Positions 21,101-26,883 of a stretch of DNA of 64,000 nt are shown here, piece by piece. The stretch is from positions 682,001-746,000 of the forward strand of contig NC_092800.1 in assembly GCF_918797505.1 (NCBI RefSeq), written 5' to 3'. Positions within the stretch are counted from its first letter, which is position 1, and every line of letters starts with the position of its first letter. A model generated the notes under the pieces. The model saw nothing but the letters and a program-made list of their open reading frames with translations, did no database searches and was not told the DNA's origin. This DNA comes from Bemisia tabaci. Lineage: Eukaryota > Arthropoda > Insecta > Hemiptera > Aleyrodidae. The position numbers were made by a program, and so were the translations under genes.

Positions 21101-23294
21101 ACTTTCCATATGTTTCAATGGCGGCGGAAATGCGTCCGAGTAAAAATGACAGCGCAGCTATGCAAAGAAAAGTGAGCCGACTCATTCGCCAACAATAAAG
21201 AGTCATGATTACGATGATGATGACTAGCTAAACTATGTAAACATCATAGCTCGAGTATGGACAGAATTAGATAACTTGGGACATTGTGGGCGGTCAAGGC
21301 GGGAAAAAAAGTTGGGGGTTGAGTCATTACGAAGGTCGGAGTTTGATACACAAATTATATAACTTGCACTGACACCTGCGCCTCATTATCAGATCATCAC
21401 AAAAGCTCGCGTCATTTTAATTCTTGTCAACTCAGGAGAGGAAATTCCATCAGGCTGTCTTGCTAGGATTCTGCGACAGAACTCCTTTCTCTGCCGTGCT
21501 AAGAAAAAACAACGTATGAGCCTTCAGACGTTGCCAAGTTTCCTTCGATAAAAACTGAATTTACTAGGGAAAATTTGAATATTATTTTCCAAAATTTTCA
21601 CACAATTTCAGGCGCAATTAAGTCTAAAATATTTGAAAATTTCAAGGAAAAATATGCACGATAGTTGTCAAAAATACATGCTTTATCGAACGAAATTTGG
21701 CAACTCTCGAACGTTCATACGGCGTTCTTTCTTAGCACGGCAGTTCTGTCGTTCGGATTACATTTGGCAATTAGAAACTACTATTTTCGGCTCATTTTAG
21801 AAACGAAGTACGTGCCGTTCAGTTTTCGTACGCATGTAGGTTCTTTCATGGTTGAGTCAGCAAGGATAGTTCCGAATTGCGAGATGCAGTCCATTTGACG
21901 AGAATCCAATTGTCCGAGGATAACAAAGAATCACCAGGCAACACGGAAAAAAAATTGCTGATTCAACAATTCAATTGCTAAAATCAGTGAGTGCAATGTT
22001 TCAACGCAGATTTTACAACAAGAAATGCTACTTTAACCACCCCCGTGGTTAAATTAGTTTACAATGTGGTTAAAGTAGCATTTTTTGTTGTAAAATCTGC
22101 GTTGAAACATTGCACTCACTGTTTGTAGCAATTGAATTGTTGAATCAGCAATAATTTTTCCGTGAAGGATTGAATGAATAACAGTGGCGTGGCGTGAATA
22201 ATCGATTATCGATATCTCGCCATTTGAAGCTATGGTAAAGAATCGATTACTAAGGTGTTCGCTGCGAACACCCTGATGATCGATCTTTTTTCATAGGTTT
22301 AAATGGCATAACGATCGATATATCGCAATTCACGCCACGCCACTAATGAATAACGACAATGCTGCCGTCCTAAGGAAAAATGCCGTATGAGCGTTCGAAA
22401 GTTCCCAAATTTCCTTCGATTAAATTTTTACTTTTGAGAAAATTTATGAATATTTTTCCATGAAATTTTCAGACACTTTAGATCAAATTACAAACAAAAT
22501 TAACTGAGAAATTGGCAGAGAAATATTCAAAAATTTTCCTGAAAATCAGTGATTTGACAGAGGAAATTTTGCGACGCCTGAAGGCTCATACGGCGTTCCT
22601 CCTTAGCACGGCAGAATGTGGGACCGGACCTGTGAAAAGGGAAGATCTATGCGGATCTGTCAGCTTCCGGGAGAAAATTTTCCGCAACTTTGTGCAAAGA
22701 CTCGAACCACGTTTTTCTACAAGCTAGGGATATTTGTGTTTCGCAATTCATGACTTAAATCTCCAACAATTTTTGAGATTTTCCGGTCGAACTTGCGCCA
22801 AAATTTCCAGATTCTCCTCTAGGCATTTGCAAAAAGTCGGAAAAAAATTTTCCCCGGGCAATTCAAACATCCAGAGTGAGATAAGAAAATTAAGGATTGT
22901 TTGTGTTTTTTGGTTTTAATTTTCCGCCCCTCAAATGAATATTTCGCAGTTTTCAAAAATCTCATAGCCTTGTGAAACTTCCAATCTGTTATAAATTTCT
23001 TTCATTTCTAGCTACCCTGTTCTTACTCTTCGTAGTGGTCCAAAAAAGAAAGAAAAACAGAAAGAAAAAAATCGAATTTATATATGATATTTCGTCTGGA
23101 CGACGACGGTAAAAAAGGAGGTAAAAGAGCCTGGTAAGTGATTTATGACTCACATTTCGGTAAAACAACTGGTACTCAGTGGCGTCGGCCCACTTCTGGA
23201 AGCGGTCGATGTAGAGCCTCAAAGGGTCCTCGTCGGGGATTTTCTTGAGGGTTGGCTTTAAAGGCACCAGCGGCGTCTTGGTGATCCTCATCAT
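58..23294 (-). CDS. didum: Class V unconventional myosin, motor domain N-terminal part (partial, 8 exons; continues past left edge)
   Basis: Actin-based cargo motor of the cytoplasm. Coding exons, 5' to 3' on the minus strand: 23294-23154, 5846-5739, 4944-4776, 4376-4232, 3895-3739, 2919-2700, 1509-1280, 189-58 (1302 nt, 434 codons). All junctions keep frame and use GT-AG. Seen in the product: SH3-like entry [10 protein letters not shown] (about residues 51-60), [21 protein letters not shown]-loop GESGAGKT (199-206), switch [10 protein letters not shown] (250-258), ILHLGNI. These match the myosin V motor (Drosophila didum, vertebrate MYO5) rather than class II or VI. Lever arm, IQ motifs, coiled coil and cargo tail must lie left of base 1. 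The start is the first of two adjacent ATGs, with an in-frame TGA at 23319-23321. The first 38 or so residues are an extension not usual in this family. Introns 2-7 are about 0.3-1.2 kb; intron 1 is 17.3 kb. Confidence 0.95.
924..1209. mobile_element. Family E inverted-repeat element (copy 1), myosin intron 7
   Basis: Ends CAGGGTTGCCAGC and GCTGGCAACCCTG are inverted repeats, flanked by the 6-bp direct repeat cctcaa on both sides (918-923 and 1210-1215). The inside is built of repeated CCCTGACTTTTCC-like units on both sides of a GC-rich perfect stem near 1041-1069 (GTCTCGGGC / GCCCGAGAC). Non-autonomous DNA element; no transposase. Confidence 0.85.
1280..1509 (-). CDS. didum: Myosin V exon 7
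   Basis: 230 nt, phase 1 in, phase 0 out. Encodes the upper 50K region with [15 protein letters not shown] and [13 protein letters not shown] (residues 315-390). A near-strand-edge loop after ILHLGNI ([13 protein letters not shown]) is variable in the family. Confidence 0.96.
1651..1940. mobile_element. Family D inverted-repeat element (copy 1), myosin intron 6
   Basis: Left end resembles gaggtgcagaaagttcc and the right end is its approximate inverse (cagaaagtttctgttccc). The same ends bound 36788-37140 and 55751-56025. Degenerate, no coding capacity. Confidence 0.5.
2700..2919 (-). CDS. didum: Myosin V exon 6 (switch I)
   Basis: 220 nt, phase 0 in, phase 1 out. Encodes [18 protein letters not shown] (switch I), [10 protein letters not shown] and [12 protein letters not shown]. 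The residue before GNAKT is Ile where most myosin V proteins have Phe. Confidence 0.97.
3160..3413. mobile_element. Family Q short inverted-repeat element (copy 1), myosin intron 5
   Basis: About 250 bp beginning near gtgaaaaaggaccttttc and ending near ccttttcacagatctgac, inverse ends. Similar sequences at 22628-22890 and 62990-63262 share order and ends. Non-coding. Confidence 0.55.
3739..3895 (-). CDS. didum: Myosin V exon 5 (P-loop)
   Basis: 157 nt. Carries the ATP-binding P-loop GESGAGKT followed by [15 protein letters not shown] and VLASSPIME. The P-loop is intact, so nothing suggests a dead motor. Confidence 0.98.
4232..4376 (-). CDS. didum: Myosin V exon 4
   Basis: 145 nt, phase 1 in, phase 2 out. 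Encodes [37 protein letters not shown] and AYTKME: the purine-binding NP-x-x loop region and the helix leading to the P-loop. Confidence 0.96.
4776..4944 (-). CDS. didum: Myosin V exon 3 (start of motor head)
   Basis: 169 nt, phase 0 in, phase 1 out. Encodes residues 84-139 with [30 protein letters not shown] and the end AIYTYC; the split glycine is completed by the next exon. Confidence 0.95.
5739..5846 (-). CDS. didum: Myosin V exon 2 (SH3-like N-terminal subdomain)
   Basis: 36 codons, phase 0 at both ends, acceptor TTGCAG and donor GTGAGT. Encodes [15 protein letters not shown] and following residues (48-83), the opening strands of the myosin SH3-like subdomain. Confidence 0.95.
5965..6111. 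repeat. Tandem duplication, 83-bp period, next to myosin exon 2
   Basis: Two direct copies starting at the ccggagcac motif (5965 and 6048), each containing acaaaactccttcaaaaag and ending aacaagtcgaaa. Between them lies a palindromic cgtacgacgcggcgtacg. It abuts the first family A copy. Confidence 0.85.
6142..6388 (+). mobile_element. Family A palindromic MITE, copy 1
   Basis: Left end CTGCCGTGCTAAGGAAGAAC, then the GAACATTCGAGAG arm; right end ...TTCATACGGCGTTCTTCC with the terminal bases lost. Family A is about 250 bp, its two halves are inverse to each other along most of the length, and complete copies carry 4-bp target duplications. Here + means the left arm carries ATTCGAGAG; - means it carries CCTTCAGGCG. 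Confidence 0.88.
6664..6912. mobile_element. Family I inverted-repeat element, copy 1
   Basis: Left cgcgcagtggatcgagtcaa and right ttgatcgactcgatacac/tgtgcg are inverse ends. The core contains cataactccgtatatataa and gacgaaataaaaatcaaa. A second copy, inverted, lies at 13758-13982 and a third, diverged, at 14735-14945. Confidence 0.75.
7909..8163 (+). mobile_element. Family A MITE, copy 2
   Basis: Left CTGCCGTCCTAGGAAAAACG, right end TTCTTCCTGAGCACGGGAG. Both ends carry several substitutions, so this is an older copy; I see no clear 4-bp target duplication. Confidence 0.85.
8191..8460. mobile_element. Family C fold-back element, copy 1
   Basis: Left arm cagcagggtgattattgaga followed by ttgatagacaaagcaataga; right arm is the inverse (gctttgtctgtcaatatcaa, then tgatgagcctactgagcgg). 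Arms are roughly 90-110 bp around a short centre. It starts 28 bp after family A copy 2. Confidence 0.82.
9177..9427 (+). mobile_element. Family A MITE, copy 3 (4-bp target duplication aact)
   Basis: Starts CTGCCGTGCTAAGGAAAAAC and ends TTAGCACGGCAG. The flanks aact at 9173-9176 and aact at 9428-9431 are identical. An intact-looking copy. Confidence 0.92.
9495..9560. mobile_element. Family C, left arm only
   Basis: aaattgatagacaaagctgt and agacaaagaagac match the left arm of family C; the right arm is missing and family G follows directly, so this copy was truncated or interrupted. Confidence 0.7.
9564..10121. mobile_element. Family G fold-back element, copy 1
   Basis: About 60-bp inverted ends: left begins atttctgtcaaacggaac and includes atgcatatgtcgcagg; right includes cctgcgacacatatattc and closes gttccgtttgacagaaat. 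The centre is AT-rich without an ORF. A compact version (about 120 bp) is at 30153-30270. Confidence 0.82.
10899..11031. mobile_element. Short fold-back element, about 22-bp ends
   Basis: Inverted ends gtcaacgccaaataagttt and aaacttatttggcgtcgac enclose about 90 bp. Single copy in the window. Confidence 0.7.
11518..11764 (-). mobile_element. Family A MITE, copy 4 (target duplication aatt)
   Basis: CTGCCGTGCTAAG ... TTCTTAGCACGGCAG, flanked by aatt at 11514-11517 and 11765-11768. Confidence 0.92.
12322..12472. mobile_element. Family K fold-back element, copy 1
   Basis: Arms gttttgaggggaaatcaagg and ccttgaaatcccctcaaaat are near-inverse, with ggtccacac and ggactcac outside. Related elements at 36605-36788 and 61914-62074. 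Confidence 0.75.
12907..13050. mobile_element. Family H fold-back element, copy 1
   Basis: About 145 bp, ends near actaaattttgcacacagaa and ttccttattccaaaatgtag, with ctgactcatccataaaaaca and aaaatgagccagaaat inside. Copies at 40334-40480 and 54664-54828. Confidence 0.7.
13500..13757. mobile_element. Family A MITE, copy 5 (very degenerate)
   Basis: The internal order (gagaaattgccaaatgtc, then right end gttattcatacggcgctc) follows family A, but both terminal blocks are decayed. Likely an ancient copy. Confidence 0.5.
13758..13982. mobile_element. Family I element, copy 2 (inverted, left end lost)
   Basis: ggtcggacatgaaatttc and gaaaccaatggagccactttt read as the inverse of copy 1; right end gaaccgatctattgtgcgg matches the family terminus. 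Confidence 0.68.
14735..14945. mobile_element. Family I element, copy 3 (diverged)
   Basis: gcacagtggagcaagtcgc, ggaaactttgaaagctcat and gacgaaataaaaatgaaaa occur in the same order as in copy 1. Family A copy 6 follows closely. Confidence 0.55.
14963..15210 (-). mobile_element. Family A MITE, copy 6 (target duplication catt)
   Basis: CTACCTTGCTAAGG ... CTTAGCACGGGAG, flanked by catt at 14959-14962 and 15211-15214. Confidence 0.9.
15379..15822. mobile_element. TTAA-flanked near-perfect 444-bp palindrome
   Basis: Two arms of about 210 bp: 15379 to about 15590 and about 15612 to 15822. By eye they differ at roughly eight positions plus one 4-nt gap, with a loop of about 20 nt. The outer ends are GGTGATTCGATGG and its inverse, and TTAA stands directly outside each end (15375-15378, 15823-15826). 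TTAA duplication is the hallmark of piggyBac, Kolobok and Sola3 type elements; no transposase is present. A 114-residue open frame here is a by-product of the arm. Transcription through myosin intron 1 would give a long hairpin RNA. Confidence 0.9.
15832..16084 (-). mobile_element. Family A MITE, copy 7 (target duplication tgta)
   Basis: CTGCCTTGCTAAGGAAGAAC ... TTCCTTAGCACGACAG, flanked by tgta at 15828-15831 and 16085-16088. It sits 9 bp outside the TTAA palindrome. Confidence 0.92.
16286..16420. repeat. Family F fragment
   Basis: Begins cagggtgtctacggactc, the same start as the element at 20578, and contains CCCACAATTTCCCTGAC; the right end is not seen. Confidence 0.45.
16825..17060. repeat. 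GC-rich tandem pair, about 60-bp period
   Basis: Two direct copies carrying gcgtgaagtattcctacag or gcgtgacgtattcatgcag, each followed by tcttgtaggcgct, at about 16849-16900 and 16909-16962, inside a CpG-rich island (ccgccgcgtcgcgccgcggg). Strongly unlike the AT-rich surroundings. Could be the head of a retroposon or other dispersed repeat; not identified. Confidence 0.65.
17833..18498. mobile_element. hAT-like non-autonomous element (family M), exact 8-bp target duplication
   Basis: Ends CAGGCCCGCCACA and TGTGGCGGGCCTG are perfect inverse repeats; outside them agtgtgtc is duplicated exactly (17825-17832 and 18499-18506). An 8-bp duplication and a CAG start are typical of hAT elements. 666 bp; inner parts near both ends are rich in GGGCCCGGGCC, and the body carries a run of 17 C. 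No transposase. Confidence 0.92.
18642..18894 (-). mobile_element. Family A MITE, copy 8 (target duplication tttt)
   Basis: CTGCCATGCTAAGGAAAAAC ... TTCCTTAGCACGGCAG, flanked by tttt at 18638-18641 and 18895-18898. Confidence 0.9.
19497..19551. repeat. Short hairpin
   Basis: tactcacttgcgctatttaa against its inverse gttaactagcgcaagtgagt; about 20-bp stem with one mismatch and a short AT loop. Not linked to a recognised family. Confidence 0.75.
19880..20276. mobile_element. Family C fold-back element, copy 2, with another fold-back in its loop
   Basis: Left arm ggctgataattgacaatg ... gatagacgaaggagacaaag; right arm tttgtctatagctttgtcta then tcaatctcagtaatcagcc. The centre holds the separate fold-back at 19966-20093. 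Confidence 0.8.
19966..20093. mobile_element. Family N fold-back inside family C
   Basis: Arms atatcgtcgcttggctgac ... gggcgtaactataat and their inverse gtgtagttacgccc ... ggcgacgatat. Stem about 50 bp. Nested in the loop of the surrounding family C copy. Confidence 0.85.
20578..20872. mobile_element. Family F inverted-repeat element
   Basis: Ends cagggtgtcta and tagacactctg. The interior is a run of variants of aaatcctgatttttcc on both halves, comparable in style to the CCCTGAC repeats of family E. Confidence 0.75.
20904..20920. repeat. Homopolymer G17
   Basis: Uninterrupted run of 17 G between a family F copy and a family C remnant. Confidence 0.95.
20940..21075. mobile_element. Family C, right arm remnant
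   Basis: tcctttgtccatgacaacc, gtttgtctatcattttcaa and atgatcaacccgcc follow the right arm of family C; the left arm is not intact. Confidence 0.65.
21491..21743 (-). mobile_element. Family A MITE, copy 9 (target duplication ttct)
   Basis: CTGCCGTGCTAAG ... CTTAGCACGGCAG, flanked by ttct at 21487-21490 and 21744-21747. Confidence 0.92.
21942..22164. mobile_element. Family B hairpin MITE, copy 1
   Basis: cacggaaaa ... ttttccgtg ends; arms of about 95 bp containing ttgctgattcaacaattc and atgctactttaaccac with their inverses around a short loop. Copy 2 is at 33241-33472. Confidence 0.88.
22182..22345. mobile_element. hAT-like MITE (family O), 8-bp target duplication
   Basis: CAGTGGCGTGGCGTGAAT at left and its inverse ATTCACGCCACGCCACT(A) at right; atgaataa is duplicated at 22174-22181 and 22346-22353. 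The middle has atcgat-rich sequence (aatcgattatcgatatc). CAG start and 8-bp duplication fit hAT. Confidence 0.9.
22362..22614 (+). mobile_element. Family A MITE, copy 10 (target duplication aatg)
   Basis: CTGCCGTCCTAAGG ... CCTTAGCACGGCAG, flanked by aatg at 22358-22361 and 22615-22618. Confidence 0.92.
22628..22890. mobile_element. Family Q element, copy 2 (partial)
   Basis: tgtgaaaagggaagatctat start, gagaaaattttccgcaac and gcatttgcaaaaagtcgga in the same order as the copies at 3160 and 62993; the right end is missing. Confidence 0.5.
23154..23294 (-). CDS. didum: Myosin V coding exon 1 (start codon and N-terminal extension)
   Basis: 47 codons from ATG ATG to a donor GTGAGT, phase 0. An in-frame TGA at 23319-23321 and the lack of any later Met limit the start to the first two codons. 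Only the last residues (TEYQLFYRN) align with the usual myosin V start, where a short E-x-L-Y stretch precedes the G-x-x-V/I-W-V-P-H core supplied by exon 2. The preceding stretch, with [16 protein letters not shown] and a DRFQKW segment, is not part of the family as I know it. Assignment rests on the phase-0 join and this short similarity, so it is less certain than the other exons. Confidence 0.75.
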
Positions 23295-25539
23295 AATCCT
23301 CGGAATTTCACGACACTCTCATTCTCCCCTTATCACTTATCACAGACACACCGCACCGTTATCACTCTCGTAGCCTTATCACTGTCACACGACTTCACTG
23401 ATGACGAGACTCTTTCTGCCCCGGCTCAGCGGTAAAAAATTGAACTCATCCCAGAAATTTTAGGTCAAACTCACGAGCCGTCTTCCGACACTTTTAAAAG
23501 GAGCTTATTTGCACGCACTAAGACTCTTAAAGCCCGGATTAACGCAAACAATTAAAATCATCCATGAAATTTTATGCTCGATAAACTCTTTTTGAACCGA
23601 GGAAATGTCACTGATTTGTTCAACTGTACATGATAATTTAGGGTTGAGATCATAAATAGCAGACTACTAGTGTCGTCGACTAAAAGTGTCGTCAGAACGA
23701 CACTTTTGAAACAAAATTGAAAAAAAAAAACAAATATTTTTAGTGAAGGGTTCCAAGTCTTCGTTAAAAAAGCGACGAAATATAAAATCTAAAAACTTTT
23801 GAGGGGGATGAGCTGTTTCTGAACGAGAAAATGTCAATGGATAGATAGATAGAATGTATTAATGCACACGGCCTATTATAAAAATCTCTGGCACAAGTCA
23901 AATTCACAATTTCTACAACAATTACAACAATTTAAACAAAATGATTTACACAGGTTCTTCGAAAAATTCATTTTGTTTAAATTTTTGTATAAATTGTAAA
24001 TTTTACTTATAGCAGAAATTTATACAATAGCTTCTTTTATTTCAATACCGACTTGTGGGTGGGATCTTATACCGTCTTTTAACTCTAAGAAAAACGAAAT
24101 CGACAATTTTTTTGCAAAGGTATCAAGAAAACGATATCAGATAAGTGGGGGAGAAATAAAACGACCGAGAAATTTTGGATCAATGACCTATTTTTGAACC
24201 GAGAAACCTTCGACTTCGCGGTAAAATTTTATACAATAATTATAATTTGTTGTAATATAATTGTACGTGTTCTATTGTATGGCCTGCTTGTTGCTTCACA
24301 TCGCGATCCTAGATACTTCGTTTTTGAGCTTGAACCAGCGACACGACGGAAGTGTCACGAGAAATTTGTAAAACGGGCGGCCAATTTAACTTGCACCTCA
24401 CGAATTATTTCGGGCACCAATTCGCAGGTGACAATTCTGATGGAAAGCGGCGAGAGGAGGCAATTAAAGAGGTTTGCGCGAGGAAAACTCGCGGGAAGAA
24501 GAAGAAGAAAAGCACGGCGGAAAACGTAGAAATGCACGCACAAGGCTACGCTCACACGCGCTGCGCCACCCTGACACGGACACGCAACAGCCGAAAGTGT
24601 GAGACGATCTGAGATCGACCGGGAGTCAATTAATAGGACCACAATCGCCCCACGAGAGGGGACAGCTCTCAGCCCGAAAAAAATTGTCGAACCTCATCTG
24701 CTGTTTCCTGACGAGGCACGCTACTTAGGCATGGATGCGCCCAACGAGTATCCAGTATTCGCTGTTCAAAATTGAGGAATGAAATTCCGTGCCCGAGTCT
24801 ACATAGCTCCCAAAAAAGTTTAAAAGTGAATTCACAAAATTTAAAAAAAAAAAAAATAAATAATCTCAAAGCTCACTCGAGTAATAATTTAGAGGTTGTG
24901 CGGACAAGGCGCAAAACACGTGACGCTTACAAGGGCTTGCTCATACGCGGTTTCGAAATTATATGATACTGGCAGTAATTACGTTTACACAAATAAATGA
25001 ATGACCAAGCTATTCCCGAAGCTTGCGTAATTTTCTCCACTTGATATTCATTCCTACCGCGGCTGGAAAAACGCGTGTGAAAAATGTACTTGTTTCATTT
25101 TCCCACAGCATGACTTGTCAGTTGTCCGCTGTTCCGCTGTGTTTCCGAAGAAAGCCATAAGCGCAGTACAATATGAGCCTCATAACACCTTGGAGCATGT
25201 GCCAACCGTGACTCGTGCAGAAATGCACTTACGTCTTTCTTTCGTGAAACTGCATGGTGTTCTCCTCGCGGTAACCGTAAAAGTTAAAGTGGGGGTTTAA
25301 TTCCAACGAGGCTTTGACAGCCGAAGGATAAAAGTCCGGTTTTTTGTTCGGATGAACGAGCGTGGATCGCTGAAACTGTACTTAAGACTCGCTTTCCCAT
25401 TCGGCCATTCGATTCACTTTGAAACATCCATGTAAAACTTACTCGAACGCATTCAATTCGAAATGATACTCGGAAAAACGCAACACGCTTCCGCGAATGG
25501 TCGCTTAAACGGCTAGGTCCAACCGCTCAGGGTTGCATT
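23295..25539. other. 5' flank of myosin V: no gene recognised
   Basis: Presumed 5' UTR and promoter side of the minus-strand myosin, but no TATA box or initiator I would defend. It holds three degenerate repeats of tttttgaaccgaggaaatgt (near 23595, 23815, 24192), a short perfect hairpin of aaaagtgtcgt (23687-23712), an inverted AT-rich repeat around 23915-24000, and purine-rich CpG-richer sequence at 24440-24620. Open frames of up to 111 residues here resemble no known protein. Confidence 0.5.
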
Positions 25540-25786
25540 CTACCATGCTAAGGAAAAACGCCATATGAGCCTTCAGGCGTTGCCAAATTTCCCCTGGTAA
25601 ATCGCTAATTTCCAGGACAATTTTTGAATATTTGTATACCAATTTCTCAGATAATTTTGCTTGCAATTTGATCTAAAACGTCTGAAAATTTCAAGGGAAA
25701 ATATTCATAAATTTCCTCAAGAATAAAAATTTTATCGAAGGAAATTTGGAAACTCAAATGTTCATACGGTGTTCTTCCTTAGCTGC
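25540..25786 (-). mobile_element. Family A MITE, copy 11
   Basis: CTACCATGCTAAGGAAAAAC start; its right end runs straight into the next copy at ...CTTCCTTAGC. Confidence 0.85.
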
Positions 25787-26034
25787 GGAAAACGTCGTAT
25801 GAGCTTTCAGACGCTGTCATATTCCCTCCGATACAAAGCGAATTTACTAAGAAAATGGTGCCTGTATAATCCTTTCAATTTTTCAGAAAATTTTGTTCGC
25901 AATTTGATCTAGAATATCCAGAGATGTCGATGAAAAATATGCATAACTGTTCTAAAAAACACATGTTTTACCCGGGACAGTTTGGCACCTCTTGAATGTT
26001 TATAAGGCGTTCTTCCTTAGGGCGACGCGACAGT
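25787..26034 (-). mobile_element. Family A MITE, copy 12 (head-to-tail with copy 11)
   Basis: Begins gcggaaaacgtcgtatgag and ends ttataaggcgttcttcctta. Same orientation as copy 11 with no spacer. Confidence 0.82.
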
Positions 26035-26149
26035 GCAGAAATGCCAATGCATTGTTAAACATTTTGAAGTGAAATTCGGGGGCGGAGTCTATAAAGCGCC
26101 CATGAATCCCGAGTGATAAGAATGCGAAGTGAGATTAGCACCATAAAAG

Positions 26150-26357
26150 TAGTAAATAAACGATAAAATGTTTACTTTTGAGAAAAGTTATGAATATTTT
26201 TCCTTGACATTTGCAGGAACCAGGTGAAACTGCAAACAAAATTATCTGCAAAATTGGAAGGAAAGTATTCATAAGTTCACCAGGAACTTCGTTTTTCATA
26301 AATTGAAATTTGGCAACGCCTGGAGCTTCATACGGCGTTTTTCCTTAGCACAGCAGT
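26150..26357 (+). mobile_element. Family A MITE, copy 13 (left end missing)
   Basis: Matches from the internal ttttgagaaaagttatgaat through ggcaacgcctggagcttc to ccttagcacagcag; the left terminal repeat is absent. Confidence 0.8.
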
Positions 26358-26370
26358 ACAGCCCGTAGCT

Positions 26371-26372
<2 letters not shown>

Positions 26373-26413
<41 letters not shown>

Positions 26414-26880
26414 CAGAGCAATGAAATTTACGTTTTCAAAGTGAAGACACACAAAACGAAGTAGGGCGCGGTGGAGTAATACACAAACACAAGAGCGGGT
26501 GAGCGGGGATTGGAATCTACGAGAGACGAAGCACAAGAGAACTACGGAAAAGTCGTGTGTACTTGCATGGAAAATGGCGAGCGACTGGCGCTGGGCAGCT
26601 GAGGCGGAGCCGCGGAAAAACATAGCGCGGATTGCGTAACCGCGAAAAGCCCGCGCCCGGACTCGAGAGAAGAGTCCAGCCGGGAGCCGGGACGCTGTCC
26701 ATCCGCGCGTCGTCGCGCCGGCCAAAAGCCAGGAAAAAAGGCGAAAAGAAAAGGAGGAAACGCGAAAAAAAGCGGAAAGCGCGCGCGTGCTTCGTGCTTT
26801 GGCTTGGCCGAGTCAAAGACCAACACTCGCCACTTGCACGGCTTCCTCTCGGCACAACAAACCCACCGCATTGTTGACAT
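26373..26880 (-). repeat. Possible retroposed GC-rich sequence with 41-nt poly(A), minus strand
   Basis: Read on the minus strand, a very CpG-rich segment (26880 down to about 26470) ends in aaatttcattgctctg followed by 41 A (T run at 26373-26413 on the plus strand). Strong GC contrast with the surroundings plus a terminal A tract suggests a retroposed transcript or SINE-like copy. I found no target duplication and no poly(A) signal just before the tract. Overlapping open frames on both strands reflect lack of stops in GC-rich DNA and are not called as genes. A CpG-rich promoter or first exon is the alternative. Confidence 0.45.
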
Positions 26881-26883
26881 ATT

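Larger units (their letters stand above)
5847..23153 (-). other. didum: Myosin V intron 1 (17.3 kb), filled with transposable-element debris
   Basis: Long first intron between the 47-codon exon 1 and exon 2. It holds nine or ten family A copies, a TTAA palindrome, two hAT-like elements, families B, C, F, G, H, I, K and N, and GC-rich tandem pieces, listed separately. I find no coding exon of a nested gene; open frames here are short and coincide with repeats. Confidence 0.75.

Noticed and set aside
24194..24529. 111-codon frame upstream of myosin V with an Arg-rich end
   Set aside because: Hydrophobic start and basic end are composition effects of AT-rich then purine-rich DNA; overlapping frames on both strands are equally long.
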